Shown here piece after piece: positions 8,565 to 19,268 of a DNA stretch of 64,000 nt. The stretch is taken from assembly GCA_038229135.1 (NCBI GenBank), contig JBBROS010000003.1, positions 81,183-145,182 of the forward strand. The letters run 5' to 3'. This DNA is from JBBROS01 sp038229135 (GTDB taxonomy: Bacteria; Pseudomonadota; Alphaproteobacteria; Acetobacterales; Acetobacteraceae). Both the position numbers and the translations under genes were made by a program. Under the pieces are notes generated by a model, which did not search any database, was not told the origin of the DNA, and was given only the letters and a program-made list of their open reading frames with translations. Numbering within the stretch: position 1 is the first letter of the stretch; every line of letters starts with the position of its first letter.

Positions 8565-9446
8565 CTACGCTCTGCACAGCTCCCCCATCACCCGCGGCAC
8601 CTCGTCCAGCAGCTCGCGCGCTAAAAAGCCGATCCCGCCATCCCGCTCCACCAGCCGGACCCCCGCCGCGCCGTGCAGGTATACCGCCCACATCGCCGCC
8701 CGCGCCGGGGGCGCCCCCCGCGCCAGCAGCCCACCCACGAGCCCGGCCAGCGTGTCCCCGCTGCCGCTCGTCGCCAGCCCCACCGTGCCGCCGTCGAACC
8801 GCCACACCTCGCCCTGCGGGCTCACGATCTCCGTCTCGGCCCCCTTCATCACCACCACCGCCTGCAGCGCCGCCGCAGCCCGGCGCGCATGGCCCAGCTT
8901 GTCGGCCTCGACCGCACCCCGCTCCACGCCGAGCAGCCGCGCCATCTCTCCCGTGTGCGGCGTCAGCACCACACGCCCGGCATGCCGCCGCAGCAGCTCC
9001 GGCCGCTCGGCCAGCACGTCGAGCGCCCCCGCATCCAGCACCATCGGCAGGTCGCCCAACTGGTCCAGCACCGCCTCCACCAGCGCGGCCGTCGCTGCCC
9101 GGTCCATCATCCCCGGCCCCAGAACCAGCGCCTCGGCCCGCTCTGCCAGCCGCAGCAGGGCCTCCGCCGCACCGGGTGCAATGCCGCCCTCCGCCGTCTC
9201 CTCCAGCCCGACCGCCATGCACTCCGGCACCATCAGCCCGAGCATGGGCGCCACCGTTCGGCACGTCGCGATCTGCAGCCGCCCGGCGCCGGCCCGCAGC
9301 GCCGCCACCCCGGCCAGCAGCGCGCCCCCCGGCACGCTCACGCTGCCGCCCACCACCAGCACCGTCCCCCGCGCCTCCTTGCTGCCCGCCCCCTCATGCC
9401 CCGGCAACGGCTCGGCACGCAGCAACGCCGGGGTCAGGTGCTTCAA
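8565..9446 (-). CDS. nnrD: ADP-dependent NAD(P)H-hydrate dehydratase
   Basis: Repairs hydrated, inactive NAD(P)H; 293 residues of the ribokinase-like fold. Motifs include LVVGGSVSVPGGALLAG at the N-terminus, VLTPHTGEMARLL, and the catalytic GSGDTLAG with its Asp. The NnrE epimerase domain often fused to this enzyme is missing. The TTG start at 9446 overlaps the stop of the upstream histidine phosphatase, and no other in-frame start is near. It is the last gene of this two-gene unit. Confidence 0.9.
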   Translation of the reverse strand: MKHLTPALLRAEPLPGHEGAGSKEARGTVLVVGGSVSVPGGALLAGVAALRAGAGRLQIATCRTVAPMLGLMVPECMAVGLEETAEGGIAPGAAEALLRLAERAEALVLGPGMMDRAATAALVEAVLDQLGDLPMVLDAGALDVLAERPELLRRHAGRVVLTPHTGEMARLLGVERGAVEADKLGHARRAAAALQAVVVMKGAETEIVSPQGEVWRFDGGTVGLATSGSGDTLAGLVGGLLARGAPPARAAMWAVYLHGAAGVRLVERDGGIGFLARELLDEVPRVMGELCRA

Positions 9447-10225
9447 GGCACCGTCTCCGCCCGCGCCATGGTGGCAGGCGTGTCGGACGCGACCGTCACC
9501 TCCGTGCCCTCCCGCTCCATGGGCACCGTGAAATTGTAGCGCTTCAGCACCAGCCCGCCCGTCGCACCCGCATCCGGGTCGAACGCGTATTCCGTGATCC
9601 CGCAATTCGCCACGTCCCCCTCGCGGTCGATCGCCAGGACCCGCTCCTCGTCCATGCCCTCGAGCAGATAGCGCATGCACAGCACCACCACCTGGTGCCC
9701 CACCACCAGCACCCGCCGCCCGCCATGGTGCAGGCTGATCGTGTCCAGCGCGCTCCGCAGCCGCAGGATCACGTCGCACCAGCTCTCGCCGCCCGGGGGC
9801 CGGTGATAGAACTTGCCCAGCTCCGTCCGCAGCGTGGCCTGAAGCGGGTGCTCCTGTTCGATGCCGAGCCGGGTCAGCCGGTCCAGCACGCCGAACTCCT
9901 TCTCCCGAAGCCGCTCGTCGGCCAACGGGCGGTCCGCGTCCGGGCACAGCCCGCCCCGATCCACCACCCGCTGCGCCGTCTGCCGCGCGCGCGAATAGGG
10001 GCTGACCAGCAGCACGTCCGGCCGCAGATCGTCCGGCAGGTCGCCGAACCACCGCCCCAACGCGTCGGCCTGCCGGGTGCCGAGCTCGCTCAGCGGTACG
10101 TCCACGTCCCGCACGGCCAGGTCGATCCGCGGCAGCCCGGCCGCCTGGGCCGCATCCCGCGCGACGTTCCCCGCACTCTCCCCGTGCCGCACGATCCACA
10201 ACCGGTCCGGCCAACGCTGCTGCAT
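9443..10225 (-). CDS. histidine phosphatase (phosphoglycerate mutase-like) family protein
   Basis: Phosphatase of 260 residues. It has the phosphohistidine motif WIVRHGESAGN at the N-terminus, the Arg of SPYSRARQTA, and the second catalytic His in VLVVGHQVVV. Substrate unknown. The ATG at 10225 was chosen because GGAGG precedes it; an upstream GTG at 10249 would add eight residues. It overlaps nnrD by four bases, suggesting coupled expression. Confidence 0.88.
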   Translation of the reverse strand: MQQRWPDRLWIVRHGESAGNVARDAAQAAGLPRIDLAVRDVDVPLSELGTRQADALGRWFGDLPDDLRPDVLLVSPYSRARQTAQRVVDRGGLCPDADRPLADERLREKEFGVLDRLTRLGIEQEHPLQATLRTELGKFYHRPPGGESWCDVILRLRSALDTISLHHGGRRVLVVGHQVVVLCMRYLLEGMDEERVLAIDREGDVANCGITEYAFDPDAGATGGLVLKRYNFTVPMEREGTEVTVASDTPATMARAETVP

Positions 10226-10321
10226 GTCTTGAAGCCCTCCAGGGGCCACAACACGCCAGGAGCAAGACCGTTCAACCCGAAGCCGCTCGCTCCCTCGAGG
10301 CCACGGCTGTTTGCCTCAGGT

Positions 10322-10415
10322 CCCGTCATCGCGAGCGCAGCGTGGCGATCCAGGGGCCCCACAGACCAGGCCCGCCGGCCCCTGGATCGCCACGCCTTCG
10401 GCTCGCGATGACGGG
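10322..10415. repeat. 94-bp intergenic inverted repeat
   Basis: Two near-complementary arms of about 38 bases. The left arm begins CCCGTCATCGCGAGCGCAGC and the right ends GGCTCGCGATGACGGG, with a short centre around 10360-10375. It lies between the end of the amidohydrolase gene and the start of the histidine phosphatase gene, both on the minus strand. Elements of this style occur in many GC-rich proteobacteria. It could end the liv/amidohydrolase transcript or protect its 3' end. Confidence 0.8.
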
Positions 10416-10446
10416 CGGCTCGTGGAGTTTGGCACCGCGCAAGCCC

Positions 10447-11648
10447 TCAGGGCGGGTGCAGCTCCACCCGCGGCCGCGTGAACACGCGCCGCCCCGCCTT
10501 CATGCCCCACAACGGCGCTGCCAGCCGCCGCACCACATCCGCCGGGTCCGCCGCGTCCAGCAGCACCAGATCCGCCGCGTTCCCGACCGCCACGCCATAG
10601 CCCGGCAGCCGCATCAGCCGCGCCGCCTCCGCCCCCACCATGCCCAGGCACGCCGCCAGCTCCGCCGGGCGCGACACCTGGCTCACGTTCGCATACAGGT
10701 TCGCCATCCGGATGAGCGAACCGTCCCCATACGGCGTGAACGGGTTCAGGACGTTGTTGGTACTCACCGAGCAGCACACCCCCGCCGCCCGCAGCCCCTC
10801 CGCCCGAACCACCCCGCGCGGCACTGCATGGTCGTGGCTGCGGCCCATCAGATAGAGGTCGGTCGCGGGCAGGATGGTCACCGCCACCCCCGCCCGCGCC
10901 AGTGTCGCCGCGATGGCGTCGTAGCGCGGCCGGTCCACCAGGCTCAGCTGCGTAACGTGTCCGACCGCGACCCGCCCGCCCCAGCCGAATTCTTCCGTCT
11001 TGCGGCACACGTACTCGATCTGCATGCCCTCGGTCGTCTCGGCCAGGTCCAGGTGCATGTCGATGTCCACGTCGAACTCGCGTGCAATCTCGAAGATCCG
11101 GTCGATCTGCCCCCGCGGGTCCGTGTCGATGTAGGGCACCGCCCCGATCGCCCGCGCCCCCCGCCGCAGCCCCTCCCGGAGCAGGTCCTCCGTGCCCGGG
11201 TTGTTCAGCAGCCCCTCCTGCGGGAACACGCACAGCTCCACGTCCACGGCCCACGCATACTCCGCCGCCAGCGCCTGCACGCCCTCGAACCCGCGCATCC
11301 CGATCCCGGGGTCCACCTCCACGTGCGTCCGCATGTGCATCGTGCCCCACCCGATGCACCGCTCGAGCGTCTGCCGCCCACGCGCCATCACGTCCTCTAC
11401 GGTGAACCCCCGCTTGGCGGCCGACGTCTCCCGCACGGCCTCGGCCACCGTGCCCTCCTCGGCCCGGCACCGCTCCAGGATGCACGTCTTGTCCAGGTGG
11501 ATGTGCGTCTCGACGAACCCCGCGACCAGCAGCCCGCCCCCGGCCTCCAGCACCGGCGCATCCGTGGCGACCTGCGCCTCGATCACCGCGATCCGCCCGG
11601 CTTCCAGCCCCACGTCCACGCGCCGCCCGTCCACCACCGCGCCCCGGA

Positions 11649-11664
<16 letters not shown>
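10447..11664 (-). CDS. cytosine-deaminase-like amidohydrolase
   Basis: Metal-dependent hydrolase of 405 residues related to CodA and AtzC. The metal motif is HIHLDK near residue 55, and GHVTQLS supplies a later His. Two expected active-site positions differ. Where E. coli CodA has HCDE this protein reads HLDL, and where CodA has HDDVFDP it reads TNNVLNP. The substrate is therefore probably not cytosine. The start overlaps the end of the Liv fusion gene by 16 bases, so it belongs to the transporter operon and likely acts on what that transporter imports (inference). Confidence 0.85.
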
Positions 11665-14017
<2,353 letters not shown>

Positions 14018-14021
<4 letters not shown>

Positions 14022-14884
14022 ACCCGCACCCGCCCGCGCCCGAACACGCCCGCAGGTGCCGCCGCCAGCGCCAGGATCACGGCCGAGAACGTGATGATCT
14101 GCGTGGCGCCCGACCCGAGCCACACCGTGGTGCCCGCCTCCACCAACCCATAGGCCAGCCCGGCCGCAACCACGCCCCAGGGCCGCGTCAGCCCGCCCAG
14201 GATGGCGACCGCAAATGCCTTGACCCCGAACAGCGTGCCCATGTCGTAGGCAACGTTGAACAGCGGCGCCACCAATATGCCCCCGAGCCCCGCCAGCGCC
14301 GCGGCCGCCGCGAAGGTGAGCGCCACCAGCCGCACCACGTCGATCCCCATCAGCCGCGCCGCGTCCGCATTCTCCACCGCAGCCCGCAGCCGCAGCCCGA
14401 GCCCCGTCCGCCGCAGCGCCCAGTGCAGCCCGAGCGCCACCGCCAGCAGCACCGCCGGGATCAGCAGCTGCAGCGGGAACACCCCCACCTCGCCCCACAC
14501 GATCGGCTCGTCCGCCAGGGACGACGGCAGCGAGCGCGGCTCCTTGCCGAACAGCGCCATCACCGCGTTGTCCAACACGATGCCGAGCGCCACCGTCGCC
14601 ATCAGCCACGCATCGCTGCCCCGGCGAACGAACGGCCGCACCGCCAGCCGCTCCACCACCGCGCCCCACAGCGCACAGGCCACCAGCGCCACCGGGACGG
14701 CGGCCGCATAGGGCCACCGCCACCCCACGGCCAGCGCGTGGCACACCACGGCACCCAGCATCATGCTGGATCCCTGGGCGAAGTTCACCGTGCCGGACAC
14801 TGCGAAGGTCAGCGTGAACCCCAGCGCGATCAGCCCATAGACGCTTCCGCTGCCCAGGCCCGAGACGAGGGCCGTCTCGAGCAT
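14018..14884 (-). CDS. livH: branched-chain-amino-acid-type ABC transporter permease LivH
   Basis: Inner-membrane permease of 288 residues with about eight hydrophobic segments. Family features are YGLIALGFTLTFAVSGTVNFAQG at the N-terminus and LGGLTRPWGVVAAG near the C-terminus. It pairs with the permease domain of the downstream fusion to form the channel. Its start overlaps the binding-protein stop by one base, and its stop overlaps the next start, so all four genes of the operon are coupled. Substrate not shown by sequence. Confidence 0.92.
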
Positions 14885-16053
14885 CAGCCGCTGACGGGCT
14901 CGATGCTCTCGCCGTTGTACTTCACCATCACGTAGTCGTTCTCGTCGAGCGCATCGTGGTTGCCCGGGCTGAACGGCTTCACGTAGGACTTGATCAGACC
15001 ATCATGCCTGTCGATGGCGAGCAGCCCCTCGCGCAGCTTCGGACCCTCGGTGCTCCCGGCCTGCGCGATGCCCTTTGCAACCAGGTGCGCCGCGTCGTAC
15101 GCATTCGCGACCCCCACCGGCGGCGTGATGTCGCCCAGCCCCTTCACGTCCGGGTACCTGGCCATCATGGCTGCCGCGACCCGCTTGCCCACGGCGCCCT
15201 GCGGCCCGAAGAAGCTGTAGGTCTGCACGAAATGCACCCGCCCGGCCCAGCTCCCCGCCAGCTCAGGGAAGCGCCCGCCCGAGATGCCCCAATGCGACAC
15301 GACGGGCACGCTCCAAGCCCCTCGCTGCAAGCTCTTCATCACCTGCGCGCCAGGTGCGGCATTGCCCACCAGCACGAGGCAGTCCGCACCCGCCGCCCGC
15401 AGCCGCTGCAGCTGCGGCAGCATGTCCGCATCCGCCTCGCCGAACTTCTCCACGCCCGCGACCTTGATCCCCGCCTCCGCCGCCGCCGCCGTCAGGCCCG
15501 CCTGGTTGCTCTCGCCCCAGGCGTTGTTCACCAGGATCAGCCCGAGCGATTTCGCGTTGAACGTGCCCATCGCGTGCTTCACCAACCGCTTGTCCACCAG
15601 CACGTCCACGGCGCTCACCCGGAATACGTAGTTCGGCTCCGCCCCGTTGCGCGTGATGTTCGTCGCGGCCGCCCACACCCCCATGAACGGCGTCTTGGTC
15701 TGGTTCGCGAGCGGCACGATGGCGAGCGAGACCGGGCTGTCGATGCCGCCGAACAACGCCGCCACCCCCTCCCGGTCGATCAGCTCCCGCGCCGCCGCCT
15801 GGCCCTTCCCGGGGTTGCTCTCATCGTCCCGCCGCACGAGCTCGAGCATCCGCCCGCCCAGCAGCCCCCCGGCCGCGTTCACCTCGTCGATGGCCACCTG
15901 CAGCCCGCGCGCGATCCCCTCGCCCGACTTCGCGGACGCGCCCGACAGCGCCGCGACCAGCCCGAGCTTGATCGGCTCCGCCGCTCGCGCCCGCGATACA
16001 CGCCCCCCCGCCAACGCCGCGCCAGCCAGCAATACCCCACGCCGATCGATCAT
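14884..16053 (-). CDS. periplasmic binding protein of the Liv-type ABC transporter
   Basis: Leucine-binding-protein-like receptor of 389 residues. The N-terminus MIDRRGVLLAGAALAGG resembles a twin-arginine-type signal ending near RARAAE. The mature part starts IKLGLVAALSGASAKSGE, as usual for the family, and continues with GIARGLQVAIDEVNAAGG. First gene of the operon; AGGAGG stands ten bases before the ATG. The ligand may be an amide or nucleobase-like compound, judging only from the amidohydrolase at the operon end. Confidence 0.92.
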   Translation of the reverse strand: MIDRRGVLLAGAALAGGRVSRARAAEPIKLGLVAALSGASAKSGEGIARGLQVAIDEVNAAGGLLGGRMLELVRRDDESNPGKGQAAARELIDREGVAALFGGIDSPVSLAIVPLANQTKTPFMGVWAAATNITRNGAEPNYVFRVSAVDVLVDKRLVKHAMGTFNAKSLGLILVNNAWGESNQAGLTAAAAEAGIKVAGVEKFGEADADMLPQLQRLRAAGADCLVLVGNAAPGAQVMKSLQRGAWSVPVVSHWGISGGRFPELAGSWAGRVHFVQTYSFFGPQGAVGKRVAAAMMARYPDVKGLGDITPPVGVANAYDAAHLVAKGIAQAGSTEGPKLREGLLAIDRHDGLIKSYVKPFSPGNHDALDENDYVMVKYNGESIEPVSG

Positions 16054-16415
16054 GCCCCGGTCCTCCTGTCATCCCGCGTGATGCAATTGACGCGCCACGC
16101 GTGCCCGTCGGGCTCTGCGCAACCGAGGGATCGTCATCTCCGCAAGTGAGCAGGCCTCCCTTGCCGCAACCGTATTGATGCGTGAGGGCACGGACTGGAC
16201 GGGACGGCTGATCGCTGGTTAGGGCACCGTCGAACTTCCCACGCTCGGCCCTCGCCACCCTCGACAACGGCGAGACTAACGCTTCCTGTCACGCCCAAAA
16301 AAAATGGCGGCGCCCGAAGGCACCGCCAAGTTTAGGGAGGAAACGTCCTGCAGGACGGCGGCGAACCACCGTGCTGCGCTGCACAATCTATTCCTCGTGC
16401 AATCGGATGCAAGCG
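16054..16415. other. 362-bp non-coding region between two minus-strand units
   Basis: It holds the ribosome site and presumed promoter of the Liv binding protein at its low end, and a strong minus-strand terminator at 16297-16327. I see no convincing small gene, tRNA or riboswitch in the rest. Confidence 0.6.
16297..16327 (-). terminator. rho-independent terminator of the iron-locus minus-strand genes
   Basis: Read on the minus strand: stem GGCGGTGCC, loop TTCG-type, stem GGCGCCGCC with one G-T pair, then A and eight T residues. It lies about 90 bases after the stop of the four-helix membrane protein gene, so it probably ends that transcript. Confidence 0.8.
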
Positions 16416-16988
16416 TTATCTGAACCCTGGTCCAATCGATGGCGTCACGACACCGCGACCGCGCACCACCGGCCGCTCCTCGTGGCTCGCCGTCGCACTC
16501 GCAATCACCCCAAGCCACAGCACCAGCGAGACCACGCCCGCCACCCGGGCATGCATCGTCAATGCCCCGGCCCCGATCGCCCGCAGCCCCATGGACCGCG
16601 GCCGGCTGAACAGCGCCGCATTGCCCATCGCCGCACCCACCAGCAGCAGCTTCGGCAGGAACCAGCTATGGCTGCCCGTCTGGATCGGGTCATACAGGAA
16701 CAGCCACGCCCCGCTCGCGAGCGTGACGGCGAAGGCCGTGTGCACCACGGGCAGCACCAGCCTGGACAGCGCATCGAGCGCGATGTCCCGCCCGAGCAGC
16801 CCGAGCAACCGCACATCGAGCGCCACGATGCCGCCGAAGAATGCCGCCGTGCCCAGGACGTGCAACAGCCGCAGCGGCCCGTGCCAGCCCTGCATCCGAT
16901 AGATGGCGAGGCGGGCCGAACTCGTCGCCAGCCACACCAGCCATTCCGAAGGCAGGACCCACGCGCTATCCGAATAGACGCCTTGCAT
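16416..16988 (-). CDS. four-helix membrane protein of the iron locus, possible haem-b protein
   Basis: 190 residues with about four hydrophobic helices. Helix 1 contains RLLHVLGTAAFFGGIVALD, followed by VRLLGLLG; helix 2 contains VVHTAFAVTLASG; a later segment has ALTMHARVAGV. Histidines within helices are typical of b-type haem ligands, and the first helix resembles the DUF6644 group as I recall it; both points are inference. The start overlaps the stop of the preceding periplasmic protein by one base. Its place beside an FTR1 permease suggests electron transfer to or from iron or copper, but no function is proven. Confidence 0.7.
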   Translation of the reverse strand: MQGVYSDSAWVLPSEWLVWLATSSARLAIYRMQGWHGPLRLLHVLGTAAFFGGIVALDVRLLGLLGRDIALDALSRLVLPVVHTAFAVTLASGAWLFLYDPIQTGSHSWFLPKLLLVGAAMGNAALFSRPRSMGLRAIGAGALTMHARVAGVVSLVLWLGVIASATASHEERPVVRGRGVVTPSIGPGFR

Positions 16989-17803
16989 CAGACGCCTGCG
17001 CCTGCCTGCTTGAACCGCGCCGCCAAGGCCTTGTACTCGGCCGGCCCTGCCAAGGGCCGCGCGGGCGGCAGCAGCGTCGGCACCACGGCCTGCATGTCTG
17101 CCAGCGCCGCCCGCACCGGCGCCAACCCTGCCCCTCGCGCCTCCAGCCGCTTCAACTCCCCGTCCACCTGCATGAGGTAGCCCCGGCTATCGTGATACTC
17201 GACCGGCTTCGTGATGGCTCCGCCCTCCAGCGCCTGCCCATACTCCTCCGTCGCCACCGCCGCGACCTCCGACAGAACACCGAGCATGAACCCGCGATCC
17301 TCCAGCAACGCGCCCGGCACCGTCGCCCGCAGCCCGGCCACGGCCGTCTGCACCGCCTCATGCTGCGCTGCGAACGCCGCCGAGCCCGGGGAGCCCGCCG
17401 CCAGCGCCTCCAGCCGGATCAGCGCACCATCGAACCCCGGCAAGCCCCGCCGCTCGAGCTCGGGCGCGATGTCGTCGTACAGCTCCCGCACCGGGTGCCC
17501 GTAATGCGGCAGCGCCAAACGCGCCTCGCCCGCAGCCTGCAGCGCCTGCGCGATGCCCAGGTGCCCCTGCAGCAGCAGCAGCTTGAACAGCAGCTCCGCC
17601 TGGTCCTCCGTCGTGATCGCAGCACCGGCCACGCGCACCACGGCACTCCGCGGCACCGCCGCCCGGCAGATCGGCACGCCCATCGGCCCGGGCGAGAGCC
17701 CCGCCGCCTGCGCCGGCCGCGCAGCCCATGGCAGCGCCGCTGCCATGCCCAGGCCGGCTAGCGCCACGGCCATCCCGCCCCACATCACTGTTCGAGTGCT
17801 CAT
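16988..17803 (-). CDS. uncharacterised periplasmic helical protein of the iron locus
   Basis: 271 residues with an N-terminal signal (hydrophobic run after MSTRTVMWGGMA, likely cleaved after ARPAQA). The mature protein is mostly helical. It includes LFKLLLLQGHLGIAQAL and ALPHYGHPVRELYDDIAPEL, with His, Asp and Glu residues that could bind metal. The size and position are what one expects for EfeO-like partners of FTR1 permeases, but I do not see the standard HxxE signature of imelysin proteins. It is divergent from the cupredoxin gene, and two Fur-like sites lie between them. Function unknown. Confidence 0.7.
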   Translation of the reverse strand: MSTRTVMWGGMAVALAGLGMAAALPWAARPAQAAGLSPGPMGVPICRAAVPRSAVVRVAGAAITTEDQAELLFKLLLLQGHLGIAQALQAAGEARLALPHYGHPVRELYDDIAPELERRGLPGFDGALIRLEALAAGSPGSAAFAAQHEAVQTAVAGLRATVPGALLEDRGFMLGVLSEVAAVATEEYGQALEGGAITKPVEYHDSRGYLMQVDGELKRLEARGAGLAPVRAALADMQAVVPTLLPPARPLAGPAEYKALAARFKQAGAGV

Positions 17804-17815
17804 TGCAGACTCCAA

Positions 17816-17831
17816 TTGCGAATCGCTTGCA
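17816..17831. promoter_or_regulatory. Fur-like site 1 in the divergent iron-locus promoter
   Basis: TTGCGAATCGCTTGCA, an imperfect inverted repeat that shares CGCTTGCA-type ends with the neighbouring site. It lies 13 bases from the start of the minus-strand periplasmic gene, where repressor binding would block that gene. Confidence 0.4.
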
Positions 17832-17846
17832 TCTGCCCTGGATGTA

Positions 17847-17869
17847 TTGCAAATGAGAACCGCTTGCAA
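17847..17869. promoter_or_regulatory. Fur-like site 2 in the divergent iron-locus promoter
   Basis: TTGCAAATGAGAACCGC followed by TTGCAA: flanking TTGCAA repeats around an ATGAGAA core, like iron-box sequences of alphaproteobacteria. It is 13 bases upstream of the cupredoxin start. The match is by eye only. Confidence 0.5.
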
Positions 17870-17882
17870 CAACGAGGCCCCC

Positions 17883-18218
17883 ATGCGTGTCGCGACCGCC
17901 CTTCTCGCCATCCTTCTAAGTGCCAATGCCCTGCCGGCGCAGGCGGCCGATGAGCCCACCTTCCGCCTCGTGTTGAAGGACCGCACCTTCGAGCCCGCCC
18001 GCCTCGAGGTGCCGGCCAACAAGCGCATCATCCTCGTCGTGCGCAACGCCGAGCCCGCCGCCGCCGAGTTCGAGAGCAGCGGCCTGGGCGTGGAGAAGAT
18101 CATCTCCGCCGGACGCGAAGCCACGATCAAGGTCGGCCCGCTGAAGCCAGGCGAGTACACGTTCGAGAACGAGTTCAACAAGGCAGCCACCGGCACCCTC
18201 GTCGCGGTCGCGGAGTAG
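17883..18218 (+). CDS. periplasmic cupredoxin-domain protein (FtrB/EfeO N-domain-like)
   Basis: 111 residues. The signal peptide MRVATALLAILLSANALPAQA is followed by one cupredoxin fold: FRLVLKDRTFEPARLEVPAN, VVRNAEPAAAEFES and LKPGEYTFENEFN. Such proteins work with FTR1 permeases by oxidising or carrying iron or copper in the periplasm. A classical Cys-His-Met type-1 copper centre is not obvious. The ATG at 17883 gives a clean signal peptide; an upstream ATG at 17853 would add ten residues. Stop is 5 bases before the FTR1 start, so the two form an operon. Confidence 0.85.
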   Translation: MRVATALLAILLSANALPAQAADEPTFRLVLKDRTFEPARLEVPANKRIILVVRNAEPAAAEFESSGLGVEKIISAGREATIKVGPLKPGEYTFENEFNKAATGTLVAVAE

Positions 18219-18223
18219 GCCCC

Positions 18224-19039
18224 ATGCTCGCCAGCGCGCTCATCGTCTTTCGGGAAGTGTTCGAGGCCGGGCTCATCGTCGGCATCGTGCTCGGCGCAAC
18301 ACGCGGCGTGGCCGGCCGCGGTAGGTTCGTCACCACGGGCGTGGTGGGCGGCCTCGGCGGCGCCGCCCTCGTGGCCGTGTTCGCCGGCGCCATTGCGGAT
18401 GCGCTGGACGGCATGGGCCAGGAGGCTCTGAACGGCGGCATCCTGCTCGTCGCCGCCCTCATGCTCGCCTGGCACACCGTATGGATGGCCCGCCACGGCC
18501 GCGAACTGGCCGGCGAGATGAAGGCCCTTGGCCGCGCCGTGTCGGACGGCAGCCGCAGCCTGGTCGCCCTCAGCATCGTCATCGGCGCGGCTTTTCTGCG
18601 CGAGGGCGCGGAGGTCGTTCTGTTCCTCTACGGCCTCATGGCCAGCGGGGAGCCCGCCATCTCCGTCGCCGGCGGCAGCGCCCTCGGCGTGCTCGGCGGC
18701 GCAGCCACCGCATGGCTGCTCTATCGCGGCCTGGTCGCCATCCCGACGAAGCACCTGTTCGCAACCACCAACACGCTCCTCGCGCTCCTCGCCGCCGGCA
18801 TGGCCTCGCAAGGCGTCGGATACCTCATCCAGGCCGAACTCCTCCCCGCCCTCGGCACCCGCGTGTGGGACACCGCCTGGCTCCTCAGTGAGAAAAGCAT
18901 CCCCGGCCGCGCGCTCCACGCCCTCGTCGGCTACACCGACCGACCGGCAGGCCTCCAGGTGCTGACCTACGCCGTCATTCTGCTGGCCCTTATAATCGGC
19001 ACCCGGGCCGCCGCCCCAAGGCGCACGGCCCACGCATGA
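18224..19039 (+). CDS. FTR1-family high-affinity iron permease
   Basis: Inner-membrane ferric iron permease of 271 residues with about seven helices. Two acidic iron-binding motifs are present: FREVFEAG near the N-terminus (REVFE, where REGLE is common) and LREGAEVVLFLYG in a later helix. It is related to EfeU and FtrC. Together with the cupredoxin it resembles FtrBC, but FtrA/P19, FtrD, EfeB and a recognisable EfeO are not next to it. A hairpin repeat follows at 19094. Confidence 0.92.
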   Translation: MLASALIVFREVFEAGLIVGIVLGATRGVAGRGRFVTTGVVGGLGGAALVAVFAGAIADALDGMGQEALNGGILLVAALMLAWHTVWMARHGRELAGEMKALGRAVSDGSRSLVALSIVIGAAFLREGAEVVLFLYGLMASGEPAISVAGGSALGVLGGAATAWLLYRGLVAIPTKHLFATTNTLLALLAAGMASQGVGYLIQAELLPALGTRVWDTAWLLSEKSIPGRALHALVGYTDRPAGLQVLTYAVILLALIIGTRAAAPRRTAHA

Positions 19040-19093
19040 CCGTCTGCTCCCCCACCTTCGCGGGAGGAAGCGGGCTCCTCTGCCTCTACCTAA

Positions 19094-19126
19094 CCCTCTC
19101 CCCTTGGGAGAGGGTCGGGGAGAGGG
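19094..19126 (+). repeat. dispersed hairpin repeat, copy 1
   Basis: CCCTCTCCCC-TTG-GGAGAGGG hairpin followed by the tail TCGGGGAGAGGG. Placed between the FTR1 gene and tRNA-Thr. Belongs to the family described in the findings; it may also end the FTR1 transcript. Confidence 0.7.
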
Positions 19127-19188
19127 CTAGCGCACGCTGGCACAAATAGCTTGAAACCCCGCCCAACCTGTCGGATGTCTGCCCCGAC

Positions 19189-19263
19189 GCCGGGTTAGCA
19201 CAGTGGTAGTGCAGCGGTTTTGTAAACCGAAGGTCGCGGGTTCAAATCCTGCACCCGGCACCA
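19189..19263 (+). tRNA. tRNA-Thr (anticodon UGU), CCA encoded
   Basis: Cloverleaf read by eye. The acceptor stem GCCGGGT pairs with ACCCGGC; the D arm is GCACAGTGGTAGTGC. The anticodon stem-loop has loop TTTGTAA with TGT at 19221-19223. The T arm contains GGTTCAAATCC. The discriminator A at 19260 is followed by an encoded CCA. The upstream FTR1 gene ends 149 bases before it. Confidence 0.93.
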
Positions 19264-19268
19264 CGCAC

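Noticed and set aside
16988..17803. Calling this gene efeO
   Set aside because: No cupredoxin part and no clear imelysin HxxE motif; only position suggests it.
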